Of a stretch of DNA of 64,000 bases, positions 1-9,753 are shown one piece after another (the stretch's first letter is position 1; the number at the start of each line of letters is the position of its first letter). The DNA comes from SHVO01 sp041905525 (GTDB lineage: Bacteria; Pseudomonadota; Alphaproteobacteria; Rhodospirillales; Rhodospirillaceae): NCBI GenBank assembly GCA_041905525.1, contig JAYRKY010000003.1, positions 62,001 through 126,000 on the forward strand. The letters are read 5' to 3'. The notes under the pieces were generated by a model. It was not told the DNA's origin and did not search any database. It saw only the letters and a program-made list of their open reading frames with translations. The translations under genes and the position numbers were made by a program.

Positions 1-51
1 CTCCTGCTGGACCCTTCCGGATGGGGCGGCGGATCGGACAATCTGATTTGG

Positions 52-732
52 TCAGGCGATCCGCGTTTGCAACCAGATGATCGCGGGGTACGCCGCGATC
101 CAGGTCCAAAAAAACCGATTCAGTCCGAACAGACAGGCATTCGCCAAGTGAAATAGAGCGGTCAGCGATAAGCCCACGATCAGAGCGGGTTTTGAGAAGA
201 ACGCGAGCGGGAACATCAGTTCCAGCAGCATGACGGCCCACGACATGCATTGCAGAAGTGCCGGGCGCTTCGCCCATGCGCGCACGCTTTCGCTGACGGG
301 ATAGACGGAGAACGCAAAGACCTGCCGGAGCGCCGCGCCGCTGCGCCACTCCGGATTGACGATCTTCACCCACCCGGCGATGAAGTAGGACAACACCAGC
401 TGCGCGCCGAGATAACCGAAGGCGAGCTCCCGCGCTTTCTCGGACGGAAGAAGGTGCGCTAGCATCACGCACCAGAGCGCCAGCAGCCCCATGCGGTCGC
501 TGCCGCCATTATAGGGTCCCTGAAAGCGGCGAAGCATCGCGAGCGACAGGGCCGCTAGTCCTATCAAGGGATAGGGCGGCGCGATATTCACCAATAGAAG
601 CGCACATAAAATCCCGCGCAGGGCAAAGAGCAGCCGCTCGTCCGGGAACCGTCGCAGATGTTCCGCACTTTGCTGCAGGAAGGCGAGAGCGAGCAGAGCT
701 TCCGTGAGTCTGAGGGCCGTCTCGAAGGTCAT
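52..732 (-). CDS. HTTM/DoxX-like integral membrane protein
   Basis: A polytopic inner-membrane protein of about 226 residues with several hydrophobic helices and a central charged segment (VKIVNPEWRSGAA) of the kind seen in HTTM (vitamin K-dependent carboxylase-like) and DoxX-related proteins. The start is set at the ATG whose complement lies at 730-732. This start overlaps the stop of the upstream gene by four bases (ATGA), so the two are almost certainly translationally coupled; a longer reading frame runs upstream but only as a shadow of that neighbour. The enzymatic role is unknown: the family assignment rests on the helix pattern and I see no secure catalytic motif. Confidence 0.75.
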   Translation of the reverse strand: MTFETALRLTEALLALAFLQQSAEHLRRFPDERLLFALRGILCALLLVNIAPPYPLIGLAALSLAMLRRFQGPYNGGSDRMGLLALWCVMLAHLLPSEKARELAFGYLGAQLVLSYFIAGWVKIVNPEWRSGAALRQVFAFSVYPVSESVRAWAKRPALLQCMSWAVMLLELMFPLAFFSKPALIVGLSLTALFHLANACLFGLNRFFWTWIAAYPAIIWLQTRIA

Positions 733-1172
733 GCGCCGACAATATCCGCGATGCGCCGGCACGCGGAGACGAAGGCGATCTCCTTGACGATGACGCCGTG
801 CTGTTCGGAGAGAAGCGCGATGCGAAACTGAATCCACGTCGCCGCGTCTGTCTCGGCGGTTGTGTCGCGGATATCCGCGCCAACCCGGCGGAAGATTTCG
901 TTTACGCTATGCGCGGTCGGGTCCGCCAGCAGCCGCTCCGCGCAGCTGACAACGAACAACGTCTCGTTCCACCGCGCATTCCAAAACAGGCGCATCGCCA
1001 AATCCGCCGGTGAGATGCGCTGTGGACGCGGACGAAACTCCAACCAGATCCTGTCCGCTGCGCCAGGATTCGCAAGCAGCGCGTATTCAATGCGCGGCGA
1101 TGCGGCGATCACGTCGAAGAAATTCCACGACGGGATCAGGGCGGGAAGGAGAAGCTTGACGGTGGAGAGCAT
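729..1172 (-). CDS. small conserved protein coupled to membrane protein gene
   Basis: A 147-residue soluble-looking protein beginning with a hydrophobic LLLPALIPSWNFFD stretch and lacking a signal peptide cleavage motif or membrane helix later on. I do not recognise a named domain. It overlaps the downstream HTTM/DoxX-like gene by four bases, so it is probably made together with that membrane protein and may be its partner. Promoter sequences were not evident in the short gap to the amidase gene. Confidence 0.7.
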   Translation of the reverse strand: MLSTVKLLLPALIPSWNFFDVIAASPRIEYALLANPGAADRIWLEFRPRPQRISPADLAMRLFWNARWNETLFVVSCAERLLADPTAHSVNEIFRRVGADIRDTTAETDAATWIQFRIALLSEQHGVIVKEIAFVSACRRIADIVGA

Positions 1173-1252
1173 GGACAGCGGTTTAAGGATGCATGTTTAG
1201 GTCAACCGCATAGCCGCCGTCATTGACACCCCGGCGCTTCGCGTTCCGTGCG

Positions 1253-3568
1253 CTACTTCTTCACAGGTCCAAAGGCGGACGGGGCACGGCGATGCTTGGT
1301 GGCCTGCTCGTAGATCGACGCCACTTCAATCACCACCGGCTCTTCTCCGGGGCCTGCCCAAAATGAGATCCCATAGGGCATCGGGTTCTTCAGCATCGTT
1401 TTCTCTGTCTCGTTGGCGACGGAACGGTAGGCGTCTTTTTTATCGTTCAGCTCGAACTTGGGCTCATACATGACGCTGTTGAACCCCGCCGGCACGGTGA
1501 TCTCGGGGATGCCCAAGTCGGCGCTGGTCGGGAAGCGGCCCGTCGGCCGGTTGTTGATCGCCGGCTGGCCGGGGCCGCCATTGAGCACCGGCGGAATAGT
1601 GATGGTTGGATTGACCAGCACGTCGAGCCGATTCTGGCGCATCACCTTGTCGACCACCAGGCGCATCACTTCGCGCATCTTCATGCGCTGCGTGATGCCT
1701 GGGGATGCGATGTCGAACTTATTCGCCGTGTTCGCCATGGCCACCTTGTGGGACTCCGCGTAGTGCTTCCCGTTGGCCGTGAGGCTGTACCAATCCGTGA
1801 TCCGGCTATCGCCTCTGCGCATCAAATATTGCTGCATGTGATAGCCAAAACTATGGATCGGGGGCGAAGCCGTAACCCGGCGGATATTGAGCTCCTCCGA
1901 CAAGGGCGCCTTGTTTTCCGCCAGTTTGGCGATGTAATCGCGCGTGCCGATATCGAAGCCGTTCACGGCGAAGGCCGGCTTCTCCGCGGGTTTAGCGCCT
2001 TCGTCGCCCTCCTCGCCGCCGCCGCCGCCGGCCGCGGTGAAATATTCCGGCATGTGGATCGGCAGCACTTCGGCCAGCGCCTGCTGGAACGTGTACGTCA
2101 TATCGGCCACGTCGGGATCGTTCGGATATTTCGGATCGAAGGACTCGACGATCTCTGCGCCCAGCTGATCGCGCAGCACCTTCTTGATCTCGGTATCCAC
2201 TAGGTCGCTAATGACAACGTCGTTGGCGGTATGTTTGACCATGTATTCGCGCACGATTCCCACGCGCAGCCCCGCGAGCGGCTTCGCCCCCTGCCTTGCG
2301 TTCGCCGCGCCGCCGACGAACGAGCTATACGGCGTCTTCGAGATCAGATTCTTCGGCAGCGCGGTGTAGATGTCGCGCGGATCGAAATACCCGCGCTCAG
2401 GATCTTTGATGGCATCGAGCACGGCGGCCGCGTCCTTGACGCTGCGGCAGTGAATGCCCGCGCGATCGAGGTATGGGTCGGACCCGATGGCGCCGCCGTA
2501 AGAGATCAGCCCCTTGGTGGTGACCATCGAGACGATGCCCGCGCGCCACGCGGGCTGGCGGCACGATCCGCCGGTCTCTTCGCAGATTGAGCAGGTGACG
2601 AGGTTTGCGCCGACCGAGACCGCCGAGCCCGAGCTTGAGCCGCCGGTCTCGCGCTGCGTGTCATAGGGATTGCAGGCCGACCCGGCCCAGCTGCTGCGCG
2701 CACCGCCGCCGTAGATGCGGGTCTGCGCCTTCGCGGCGCCCGTCCCGGCGGGGTTGCTGGGACCGGCGTTATATTCATGCAGATTGGCTTTCGCGTAGAT
2801 GATCGCACCCTTGGCGCGCAGTTCCGCGACCACTGTCGCGTCCTCGGGTGGCGCGTCCATGGCGTAAGCGACATCGGCCCCGCCGGTGTTGCGCATATCT
2901 GAGGTGTCGTAGACATCCTTGAAGGAGAACACGGCGCAATACATCGGCATCGCCTTGAGATCCGGCGTGCGGCCATATTGTTTGTCCAGCGCAGCGGCCC
3001 GCTCCAAGGCGTCCGGCTGCTGACGGAACTTCTCGCACACCGCCGGCGCGCCCGGCGGGAGCGGCGATCCCGGCGCCGCGTCGAAGGCGCCTTGGCAAGT
3101 CACGGAACGCTCGCCGCGAATGTTGAGAGTGCTAAGGGCGTTGAGCTGACCTGCGTCGGGAATTCCGACCAGCATGCCGCGCTGCTGGACAACCTTGGGA
3201 TCGGAGGCGGTTGCCTCAAGCCGGCCGTATTCGATGGGCAGTCCCTTGTATTTGTCGAAGTCCGGCAGAATCTTGCTCACCGCGACGGTGGCAGTGGGGA
3301 ATTTAAGCGGAGAACCCGCGCGCACCGTGCCGGGCTTGTTTTGCACCGGCGCGCCGTCCTTGGTGACCAGCGCCGTGCAAACGCCGTTGTAGGCCTTGGC
3401 GCGATCGATATACGCCTGCACCACTTGCTGGCAGGTGGTCTCACCGCTCTGGATCGCGGCCTGAATGCTCTCGATACTGGCCTCTTCGACCTGAAACGCG
3501 AAGGTTGGGCCCGACACACCGGCGCTGAACACCGCCAAAATCGCGGCAGAAAGATTACGCAGTCCCAC
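1253..3568 (-). CDS. secreted amidase-family protein
   Basis: A large (about 771 residues) amidase-signature enzyme. The Ser-rich signature GGSSSGSAVSVGANL, the following EETGGSCRQPA block with the expected nucleophilic serine, and an upstream AKANLHEY lysine motif give the Ser-cisSer-Lys catalytic triad of the family. I choose a GTG start at 3566-3568 because it is preceded by GGGGGCG at Shine-Dalgarno distance and leaves a clean signal peptide (GLRNLSAAILAVFSAG, cleaved near TFAFQ); an ATG further upstream would spoil it. The export signal and the extra length compared with the roughly 500 residues of GatA-type amidases suggest a periplasmic or extracellular amide or peptide hydrolase. A glycine/glutamate-rich loop (GGGGGEEGDEG) lies mid-protein. 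The substrate is unknown. Confidence 0.85.
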   Translation of the reverse strand: MGLRNLSAAILAVFSAGVSGPTFAFQVEEASIESIQAAIQSGETTCQQVVQAYIDRAKAYNGVCTALVTKDGAPVQNKPGTVRAGSPLKFPTATVAVSKILPDFDKYKGLPIEYGRLEATASDPKVVQQRGMLVGIPDAGQLNALSTLNIRGERSVTCQGAFDAAPGSPLPPGAPAVCEKFRQQPDALERAAALDKQYGRTPDLKAMPMYCAVFSFKDVYDTSDMRNTGGADVAYAMDAPPEDATVVAELRAKGAIIYAKANLHEYNAGPSNPAGTGAAKAQTRIYGGGARSSWAGSACNPYDTQRETGGSSSGSAVSVGANLVTCSICEETGGSCRQPAWRAGIVSMVTTKGLISYGGAIGSDPYLDRAGIHCRSVKDAAAVLDAIKDPERGYFDPRDIYTALPKNLISKTPYSSFVGGAANARQGAKPLAGLRVGIVREYMVKHTANDVVISDLVDTEIKKVLRDQLGAEIVESFDPKYPNDPDVADMTYTFQQALAEVLPIHMPEYFTAAGGGGGEEGDEGAKPAEKPAFAVNGFDIGTRDYIAKLAENKAPLSEELNIRRVTASPPIHSFGYHMQQYLMRRGDSRITDWYSLTANGKHYAESHKVAMANTANKFDIASPGITQRMKMREVMRLVVDKVMRQNRLDVLVNPTITIPPVLNGGPGQPAINNRPTGRFPTSADLGIPEITVPAGFNSVMYEPKFELNDKKDAYRSVANETEKTMLKNPMPYGISFWAGPGEEPVVIEVASIYEQATKHRRAPSAFGPVKK

Positions 3569-4048
3569 GACACGCCCCCGATGACTGATGCGAATTGCGA
3601 GGCAATTCATCCTTGAAACGCTCCGGCGCAAAAGCGCGGTTGCGAGCCCGCGTGCCGGCTGTCGCGCGCTCCACCCGGCGAGATGTGCTTACGCGCGATG
3701 GCGCCCGCGTGGTTCAACGTATCATAGAGGCGCGAAAGGATGTTGGCCGTCCGCCTCGCCGGCGGCTGCGGGTTCGGAGATCGCTGTCAGACTGCAAAGA
3801 AGGATATGGCGGCGGTTGCAGTCGGAATCGCAAGAAGCTCCGTCAAATTGCTCCAGATTCCCTGCTAACAGGGAAATAAACAGCGAAAAAATGCGAGTTC
3901 CCGAACCAGATTAACCGCCAACTCCCCGGGATATCTTTGTAATACGGCGATTTTTGCGGCCGGCATCGGGCGACGAGAAATCCAAAACAGCGAATTATCA
4001 GGGAATCGGGTGTCTTTAACCGACTAACCTGTGGCATGGCTGGAATTG
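3569..4048. other. intergenic region at left edge of island
   Basis: No convincing gene is seen in this 480-bp stretch. It turns AT-rich from about 3840 and holds a short perfect inverted repeat at 3858-3875 and a second copy of its half (CAGGGAAT) at 3999-4006. The composition change suggests that the left end of the accessory island lies here, but no copy of the tRNA-Ser 3' end was found. Confidence 0.5.
3858..3875. repeat. short inverted repeat
   Basis: TTCCCTG and CAGGGAA arms (7 bp, perfect) separated by CTAA. A half-site CAGGGAAT recurs at 3999-4006. No T-run follows on either strand, so it is not a standard terminator; it may be a remnant of a repeat family that marks the island boundary. 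Confidence 0.5.
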
Positions 4049-4957
4049 TTAACGCGGCGGCGGTTCGCGCTTTAATGTTTGCAGCTCATCTTTTAGGTCT
4101 GACCGCAATCGCTGCACAAACTGGGATGCCATTGCAGAGTATCGTTGGCCTGGTTCGCAGAATGTAAGCAGTTTGTTCCATTCAGTCGTGGCCATGCCGA
4201 TCCAGTCATTTTTATCTTCAGCCGATCGCGCAGAACCGATTTTTGCCAGGCACTTCTCTAACTGAGCGCGGTGGTATGCCAATTCCCCGAGACGCTCTGT
4301 TCGCTCTTGTACCAAGTCGAGTCTATTTAGCCCGTAGACTTGGATTGACATCGCTCCATGCGGGTCGGGGGCATCACCGCGCTTGACGGGAAGCACTACC
4401 GCGACATCAGCAATAGCGAACTCGATATGGTCGGAGGGGTTGGCTTGTGTTGGATCAATCAGTAGCGCTTGTTCGTCCGCAAAATTCTGGAACTCCGGCA
4501 ACACTCTTTGTGCGATTACGGGGAACTGGGTCCCCTTTCCAACGAGCTCTGTAGCCTGCTGACGCCGCGCCTCCTCCATAGTCATCCCTGGAGCAACTAT
4601 TTTTTGAGCGCGACTTCGGTTGCAGTCGATGCAACTAGGAAGAAGATTTTGCCAGCTTGCGGCAATCCACCAATACCCCGGATGAGGCGGAATGCCTTCA
4701 AGTCCACCTTTGGGTCGGAAATGTTCGACCTCCATTGGCATCGCGGCAGCGTATTTTGTCTCGCAATAAGCACACTTGGAAACGAATAAGCGATTGAGCG
4801 CCTCCTTGACGTCAACGCTCTTATAAACCTTGAATTTGAATGCTTTGCCCGGGTTTGCAGCGTAATAAGCGCGCGCGCGATTAAGCTCGTCAGTCGCCGC
4901 ACCTTCCGGCCGCAAGGAAGCTGGAATGGGCTCAGCCGCTCTATCGACGCGAATCAT
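4049..4957 (-). CDS. HNH endonuclease, PtuB-like
   Basis: An HNH nuclease of about 302 residues from the ATG at 4955-4957; an ATG at 5000-5002 adds 15 residues but has no ribosome site. The motif set CAYCE, VEHFRPK, YWWIAASWQNLLPSCIDCNRSR (two Cys pairs framing the HFRP histidine) is that of the HNH proteins paired with AAA ATPases in Septu and in retron-associated PtuAB. The C-terminal half is charged and helical without a recognised domain. It overlaps the upstream ATPase gene by 17 bp, so the two form one translational unit. The same HNH subfamily is fused to the N-terminus of that ATPase, so the unit carries two related nuclease domains. A DNA- or RNA-cleaving effector role is inferred. 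Confidence 0.85.
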   Translation of the reverse strand: MIRVDRAAEPIPASLRPEGAATDELNRARAYYAANPGKAFKFKVYKSVDVKEALNRLFVSKCAYCETKYAAAMPMEVEHFRPKGGLEGIPPHPGYWWIAASWQNLLPSCIDCNRSRAQKIVAPGMTMEEARRQQATELVGKGTQFPVIAQRVLPEFQNFADEQALLIDPTQANPSDHIEFAIADVAVVLPVKRGDAPDPHGAMSIQVYGLNRLDLVQERTERLGELAYHRAQLEKCLAKIGSARSAEDKNDWIGMATTEWNKLLTFCEPGQRYSAMASQFVQRLRSDLKDELQTLKREPPPR

Positions 4958-7163
4958 TTGGCTCTGCCGCTTCCAACGCGGCAAAAAAGGCATCAAGGGC
5001 ATCGTGCCGCGCTTGCGTGCGCGCCTCAGGGCCGCCGCCTCTTCTAGACTCTAGATATTTCTTTAGCGCTTCCACAGCCAGCTGTTGCTCTGGTCTATCC
5101 CCTATAAAAATTGAATCTAGCAAGCTCTGACCGGCTTCCGTCGATCCAGCGCTCCGCTCGATTAGACGGTCCACGTACCGTGCGACGCTGAGTTCAGCCT
5201 CTAGATCGGCTGTACTGTTAAGGCCAAAGTAGTCAGACGTCAGCAATTGCTCGGCTGTCAGCGCCCGAGGATCCGGCAAATCGCTCAGCAGGGCGATACG
5301 CTGCTCTTCGTCCCGTAAAACAACCTGCACCTCTCCTGCTTCCATGCCGCGAACACAAAGCGGATCATGCGTGGTCACTATAAACTGCACGCGCGGCAAG
5401 GCCTTTCTTAGTGCTCCCATGATTCGGAGCTTCCAGCGCGGGTGAAGGTGGGTTTCAATCTCGTCGATTAAAACTATCCCGCCCGCGGTCTCCAGCTGGT
5501 GCGTATGCTGCAGGAGAATTCGCATTGCATCGATAGTCGTTGCAAAGATGGACCGGTATCCCTCGCTCAATCGGTCGAGAGGCGTCAATTGACCGTGCGC
5601 TCGCACACAAATGCCGAGCTTTTCATCACGCACAATATCGTCGTTAAATTTTAGGACTAAAATTTCTCGTAACGCTCTCGCGACAGCAGCGAAGTCATTT
5701 TCCGAGAGGGTCCTTAGCCAATGGCCAGGATCAGGCAATACCGTTTGAGGCTTGAATAACCCCCGAACGGCAGCAATCCGAGAGTTCACGGGCTTCTTCT
5801 GGCCAAAGAACCGATGTGCTCCGTAGGCACTTATCGAGAATAGGGGGCCAGCCTCACCCTCGAATGTAGAGGGATCAACTTCATCGATTCTTATCTCAGC
5901 TGGAACTTCATTCTCGTAAAAGCTGACCGAGATATGGCTTGGCTGCGCCTCCACAAGTTGCCATCGCCGCCCGTCACGCCTTCTCAAATAGTCAGACGGC
6001 GCAAGGGAAAGCCTGTTTGCTTCGCGTGGCCCAATGACGGCCAAAGCAATGGCCTCCAAGATCGAGCTCTTCCCTGCAGCATTTTCGCCCAACAGCATCA
6101 GGCATGCTGCATCGTCCTTGGTGTGAGGACGCCTCCTAGGAAGCTCGACCACCAAATGCTCTATTGCCTTGAAATTACGAATTTCGATTCGGCGGATGGA
6201 CGTTGGAATTGCCAAGCTATAGGAGCGATACTCCCCGGGAGAGGCCGCCAGTCGATACTCGGCAATTTCACTTATTTCGTTCTTCGATGCGTTACGCTGT
6301 CGACGTTCGTGTATATCCTCATCGATCATCTTAAGCGCGGAAACCAGAATTTCGCGATCTACCGTCCGGGCGTAACGCGACAACGTGTTTTTGATCCCCA
6401 CAAAGGTTGGAGGCCGTTCGCCAACACGGCGCGCAACCAGCTGCGTATATGCGTAAACAAGTATGCTCGCTGCACCCGAGAATTCTGAATAAGACGCGAC
6501 AAACCTATTGATTGATGGGAGAGCCTCGATCGAATCGCCAAGCCCGGCCATGTAGCTCTTTAAATGCCGGAATTGCTCGGCTCTTCTGGCTGCTAGCGAA
6601 GAACGATTGAGACCAACTGCATCTACGGTCGCCACACCGCGCGCAGTAGTTCCGAAGCAAGCACCAGAGAAATCAAATAGCAAATGCCTTTCCGGTTTAT
6701 CAATGGTGGGGTCCAACAGCCCGGCGCGTTCGATGCGTCTTACTTCGTCTATTGTCGAAAGAAGAGGGGCGCGATCACCCTCTATTGGAAAGAGGTTCTG
6801 CTTACTGCTTACACACGCGGAGCAGACCGGCAGTATATTTTGCCACTCATAGGCCAGCCACGAATAATGGTGGACGCTATCGCTGTTGGCGCCCGCCGCA
6901 TTGCTGATTGGCCGAAAATGATCGACATTGTCATCCGCCGTTAGAAACGTCTCACAATACGCGCATTTCTTCGCAAAGAGACGCCTCAGCTTGCCCTGCA
7001 CTTCCTGGTCAAGAAATATCGCCTGATCTATCGGCACGCGCCTAGTTTTGCGTAACGCGTCATCAAGCCGCAGAACCTGCTCGATTTGCGATTGCGCTTC
7101 GCGAGTTCGGTCGCTCCGCAGCACCGATGGTACAGAAATGCCGTTCTTACTAACGTGACGCAC
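4941..7163 (-). CDS. HNH nuclease-AAA ATPase fusion, Septu-like
   Basis: A 740-residue fusion. Residues about 60-130 form an HNH domain (CAYC 67-70, DHFRP 81-85, CSAC 114-117). Residues about 320-620 form an OLD/PtuA-like ABC-type ATPase with Walker A GENAAGKS (359-366), signature LSEG (532-535), Walker B GIVLIDEIE (562-570) and a TTHDP switch histidine (599). The middle 140-320 segment is helical and unassigned, and the C-terminus is a charged tail. The gene is followed, with 17 bp overlap, by a stand-alone HNH nuclease of the same subfamily. Classical Septu has PtuA (ATPase only) and PtuB (HNH); here the ATPase carries its own HNH. I infer anti-phage defence in which ATP or DNA sensing gates cleavage. 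Confidence 0.85.
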   Translation of the reverse strand: MRHVSKNGISVPSVLRSDRTREAQSQIEQVLRLDDALRKTRRVPIDQAIFLDQEVQGKLRRLFAKKCAYCETFLTADDNVDHFRPISNAAGANSDSVHHYSWLAYEWQNILPVCSACVSSKQNLFPIEGDRAPLLSTIDEVRRIERAGLLDPTIDKPERHLLFDFSGACFGTTARGVATVDAVGLNRSSLAARRAEQFRHLKSYMAGLGDSIEALPSINRFVASYSEFSGAASILVYAYTQLVARRVGERPPTFVGIKNTLSRYARTVDREILVSALKMIDEDIHERRQRNASKNEISEIAEYRLAASPGEYRSYSLAIPTSIRRIEIRNFKAIEHLVVELPRRRPHTKDDAACLMLLGENAAGKSSILEAIALAVIGPREANRLSLAPSDYLRRRDGRRWQLVEAQPSHISVSFYENEVPAEIRIDEVDPSTFEGEAGPLFSISAYGAHRFFGQKKPVNSRIAAVRGLFKPQTVLPDPGHWLRTLSENDFAAVARALREILVLKFNDDIVRDEKLGICVRAHGQLTPLDRLSEGYRSIFATTIDAMRILLQHTHQLETAGGIVLIDEIETHLHPRWKLRIMGALRKALPRVQFIVTTHDPLCVRGMEAGEVQVVLRDEEQRIALLSDLPDPRALTAEQLLTSDYFGLNSTADLEAELSVARYVDRLIERSAGSTEAGQSLLDSIFIGDRPEQQLAVEALKKYLESRRGGGPEARTQARHDALDAFFAALEAAEPNDSRR

Positions 7164-7246
7164 GCGTTCTATCCATTAAACATACAAAAACATCCCGCAA
7201 ATTCCGCGAAAGTGCATCCAGCCGTATGCTCTATTCTCCCATTACA

Positions 7247-9742
7247 TCACTCGGCATCTTGTGCGCTTTCTACGGCAGCCTTATCGACAATCCGCGGCAG
7301 GTTCTCGGCCAAGGCCAATACAGTTGAAGCTGCGCCTTTGGCGGCCATCCGGCGAAACTCTGCCTCGACCTCGGCCACCTTTGATGAAGAGCCATCGCCG
7401 GCTTCTTTGAGCAAGCGCAACGCTCGCTCAAATCCCAACATCAAGATGCGCATGCCGAGAATGTATTTCTCCGTAACCACGTTGCGTGCCGTGTCTCCTT
7501 TTTGAGACATCCGATATTTCAAGTGGTAGGCATTGTCGTAGTTGATCTTATAAACGGAGCCTTCTTCGCCAAGGTCCTCGATAAAACCCCCATCGTTCTC
7601 GTCGAATCCTTCGGGCCACTTTTGCGTGTCGTCCTGGCCTTGCTTCCGACCATCCTTAGTCATGAGTCTATAGGGCGGTAAACCTAAGGTGGGGCGGCGG
7701 TCATTGCCGTTCTTCTTGTTGCCGTTACTGCTTTTGCCGTGATTGGGGGGAGTGCCCGGAGGCTCCGGAGACGGAGGCCTCGGCGGCTTCGGCACCGCAA
7801 TAGCCGGCTCGGCGATTCGTATCTTGATGGTGTCTTCGACGGCTTGAGGCATGGAGGGATCAAAAAGGCCGATCCGGACTTCAAACTCATCTCCGACTTG
7901 TGCAGCACCGTCTAAGAGCTCAAAAACGAACGATATGCGTCCGTTTTTGAGCCAGTAGCGGTATCGGAATTTCGACGAAATCTCCTCATCGATTAGTACC
8001 TGACCGGGATTTTCAGCTCGCTGGAAGTATCCATTTTCCGCGTCGGTCGTTGCCGAGACCGGCTTCGATTTGTTGATGGGAATTTCGACGCCGAATTCAC
8101 GGGCCTTCTTGTCGAACTGCAAGAACGTCGGGCTGTATTTTCCCTCGAATGCGTTACCCGGCTCCGGGTTGTCATTCTCGCCCCCGCCTGCGGGTACATA
8201 AATGACCGGATCTTTGTCGTTCAGGAGCTTCGCGAGATTGGGATCGCTGTCGACCAGCTTCTGAAATAGATCATTGCGCTCTGTCTTAGCGGCTTGCTGC
8301 AACTCTTCCCGCGCGACCTTTTGTTGAAGGTCTCTCAGAGCTCCGGAGTCTTTGATTATTTCCGTCACGAGTTGTTGATAGCGCTCGCCGACAATGGTGT
8401 TTCGAATGTGCTCACGGTCGCCTTTCCAGATGTCGTTGTGAGCCTCGAACGAAAGCTCGCTGGCATCAGCTATGATCACCACTCGGTCTTTGAGTGCCGG
8501 AAATCCACAGCTCATCGACAGGTAGCCGCGAGTTTGCTTGAACTGAACCTGTCCATTAACTGAGTGGAATACGCGGCTGTTGGATTTCTGAAGCCAGCCG
8601 GGGATGTCGCGTTTTAAAGGAATTGCGCGGACCGATATCTTTCCCATCTCCGGATCCTTAATAGACCCTACATCTATCGTCTCGCCGTCGGCAGCTTCGG
8701 TGTCTTCGTCGTCGGTTTCGGACGTTTCCTTAGCGGATCTGACCAACAAGAACTCCATGCCGTAGAACGGCCGAGGGTCTATCCCCAAGGCTCGGTCACC
8801 GGTTCGCTTGCGGTCGGGCGCTTGCCTGAAGTCGAGGATACGAAAAGGTAAGATTGTCTCGACGAGGTTCTCTATGAGGGCTTCACGTGAACCGCGGAAA
8901 CCGGACGCAAATTTCGTTCCGATTTGATAGTCGTAGAGCTTGATAATCGTTCCGGTTTCGAGGGCGATTTTCTCGTACTTCTCCTGCGACGACGTATTGA
9001 AGGGATATAGAGCTTTTTCCTCGAAGGACGGAATGTCCTCAGTCGGCAGAACAAAATACTCCGCAATAGGCATGCCCCGGCCCGGGCGTCGGCGCATGAG
9101 AGTGAATCCCCAGGGTGATTTTTTGTCATATCGACGGGACACTATCAGTTTGTACCAGTGGAAACCGCAGTACCCGAGCACTCCTGATGAACCCATATTG
9201 AACTTGCCTTGAACAAAGGCGATGTCCTTCTTGTTGCCCTTGCTCAAGGATAGGAATGTGTCTTCGAATTTCTCGGGCGCCTGCCCTTCGCCGTTATCTA
9301 CAAACGTGTAGCAAGGTAGCCCCGCCTTCTTGCTTTTCGCGCCCGTTACGCCGATCACCAGATTGCTCTCGGCGAAATCACGCAACCATGCGTCATCCGA
9401 ACCAAGATTGATGAGCTTCCCACCGTGAATCGGCTTAACCAGCCGATCGACCGCTTCGTACATAGTCTTAGGAGCGGTAGGACCTTTAGGATCAATGCCG
9501 GCCAAGCGCGCGTGCTTGAGCAGAACAGCGTCGACCATGTTGGTCATCAACTCGGTAAGCGCTTTACCGCCGTCGGATGCTTGATTCGACGTGACGTTGA
9601 AATTCGTTTCGCGCTTATCGAGCGGAAGCCAATTTTTCGAGTCCTGCATTTCCGGAATTGAGGCGACGATGTCGTCGACCTCGCGCTCTGATTCCGCTGA
9701 CAGCAGTCGAAGACAGAGCTGCTTACGCTGAAGCTCATTCAT
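7247..9742 (-). CDS. GHKL ATPase, MORC/MutL-like (paraMORC)
   Basis: About 830 residues with a GHKL (Hsp90/MutL/MORC) nucleotide-binding domain: N-box ELMTNMVDAV, G1 motif FVDNGEGQ and G2 motif GKFNMGSSGVLGY, all within the first 200 residues. A beta-rich middle region, a proline-rich linker (KPPRPPSPEPPGTPP, near residue 660) and a helical C-terminus follow. Bacterial MORC relatives are described as parts of restriction-modification clusters with a 5mC methyltransferase, HNH and Vsr nucleases, exactly the neighbours here. The start is uncertain: a GTG at 9752-9754 overlaps the stop of the preceding small gene, and an ATG follows four codons later (used here). Role inferred: ATP-driven DNA clamp that licenses the associated nucleases. 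Confidence 0.85.
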   Translation of the reverse strand: MNELQRKQLCLRLLSAESEREVDDIVASIPEMQDSKNWLPLDKRETNFNVTSNQASDGGKALTELMTNMVDAVLLKHARLAGIDPKGPTAPKTMYEAVDRLVKPIHGGKLINLGSDDAWLRDFAESNLVIGVTGAKSKKAGLPCYTFVDNGEGQAPEKFEDTFLSLSKGNKKDIAFVQGKFNMGSSGVLGYCGFHWYKLIVSRRYDKKSPWGFTLMRRRPGRGMPIAEYFVLPTEDIPSFEEKALYPFNTSSQEKYEKIALETGTIIKLYDYQIGTKFASGFRGSREALIENLVETILPFRILDFRQAPDRKRTGDRALGIDPRPFYGMEFLLVRSAKETSETDDEDTEAADGETIDVGSIKDPEMGKISVRAIPLKRDIPGWLQKSNSRVFHSVNGQVQFKQTRGYLSMSCGFPALKDRVVIIADASELSFEAHNDIWKGDREHIRNTIVGERYQQLVTEIIKDSGALRDLQQKVAREELQQAAKTERNDLFQKLVDSDPNLAKLLNDKDPVIYVPAGGGENDNPEPGNAFEGKYSPTFLQFDKKAREFGVEIPINKSKPVSATTDAENGYFQRAENPGQVLIDEEISSKFRYRYWLKNGRISFVFELLDGAAQVGDEFEVRIGLFDPSMPQAVEDTIKIRIAEPAIAVPKPPRPPSPEPPGTPPNHGKSSNGNKKNGNDRRPTLGLPPYRLMTKDGRKQGQDDTQKWPEGFDENDGGFIEDLGEEGSVYKINYDNAYHLKYRMSQKGDTARNVVTEKYILGMRILMLGFERALRLLKEAGDGSSSKVAEVEAEFRRMAAKGAASTVLALAENLPRIVDKAAVESAQDAE

Positions 9743-9753
9743 GAATGCGCCCA

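Noticed and set aside
3843..4037. 64-codon minus-strand frame between amidase and HNH genes
   Set aside because: Composition is that of the AT-rich intergenic segment and no start signal is present.
3569..4048. Search for a left attachment-site copy of the tRNA-Ser 3' end
   Set aside because: No stretch matching the tRNA 3' end was found here, so I do not claim a mapped left att site.
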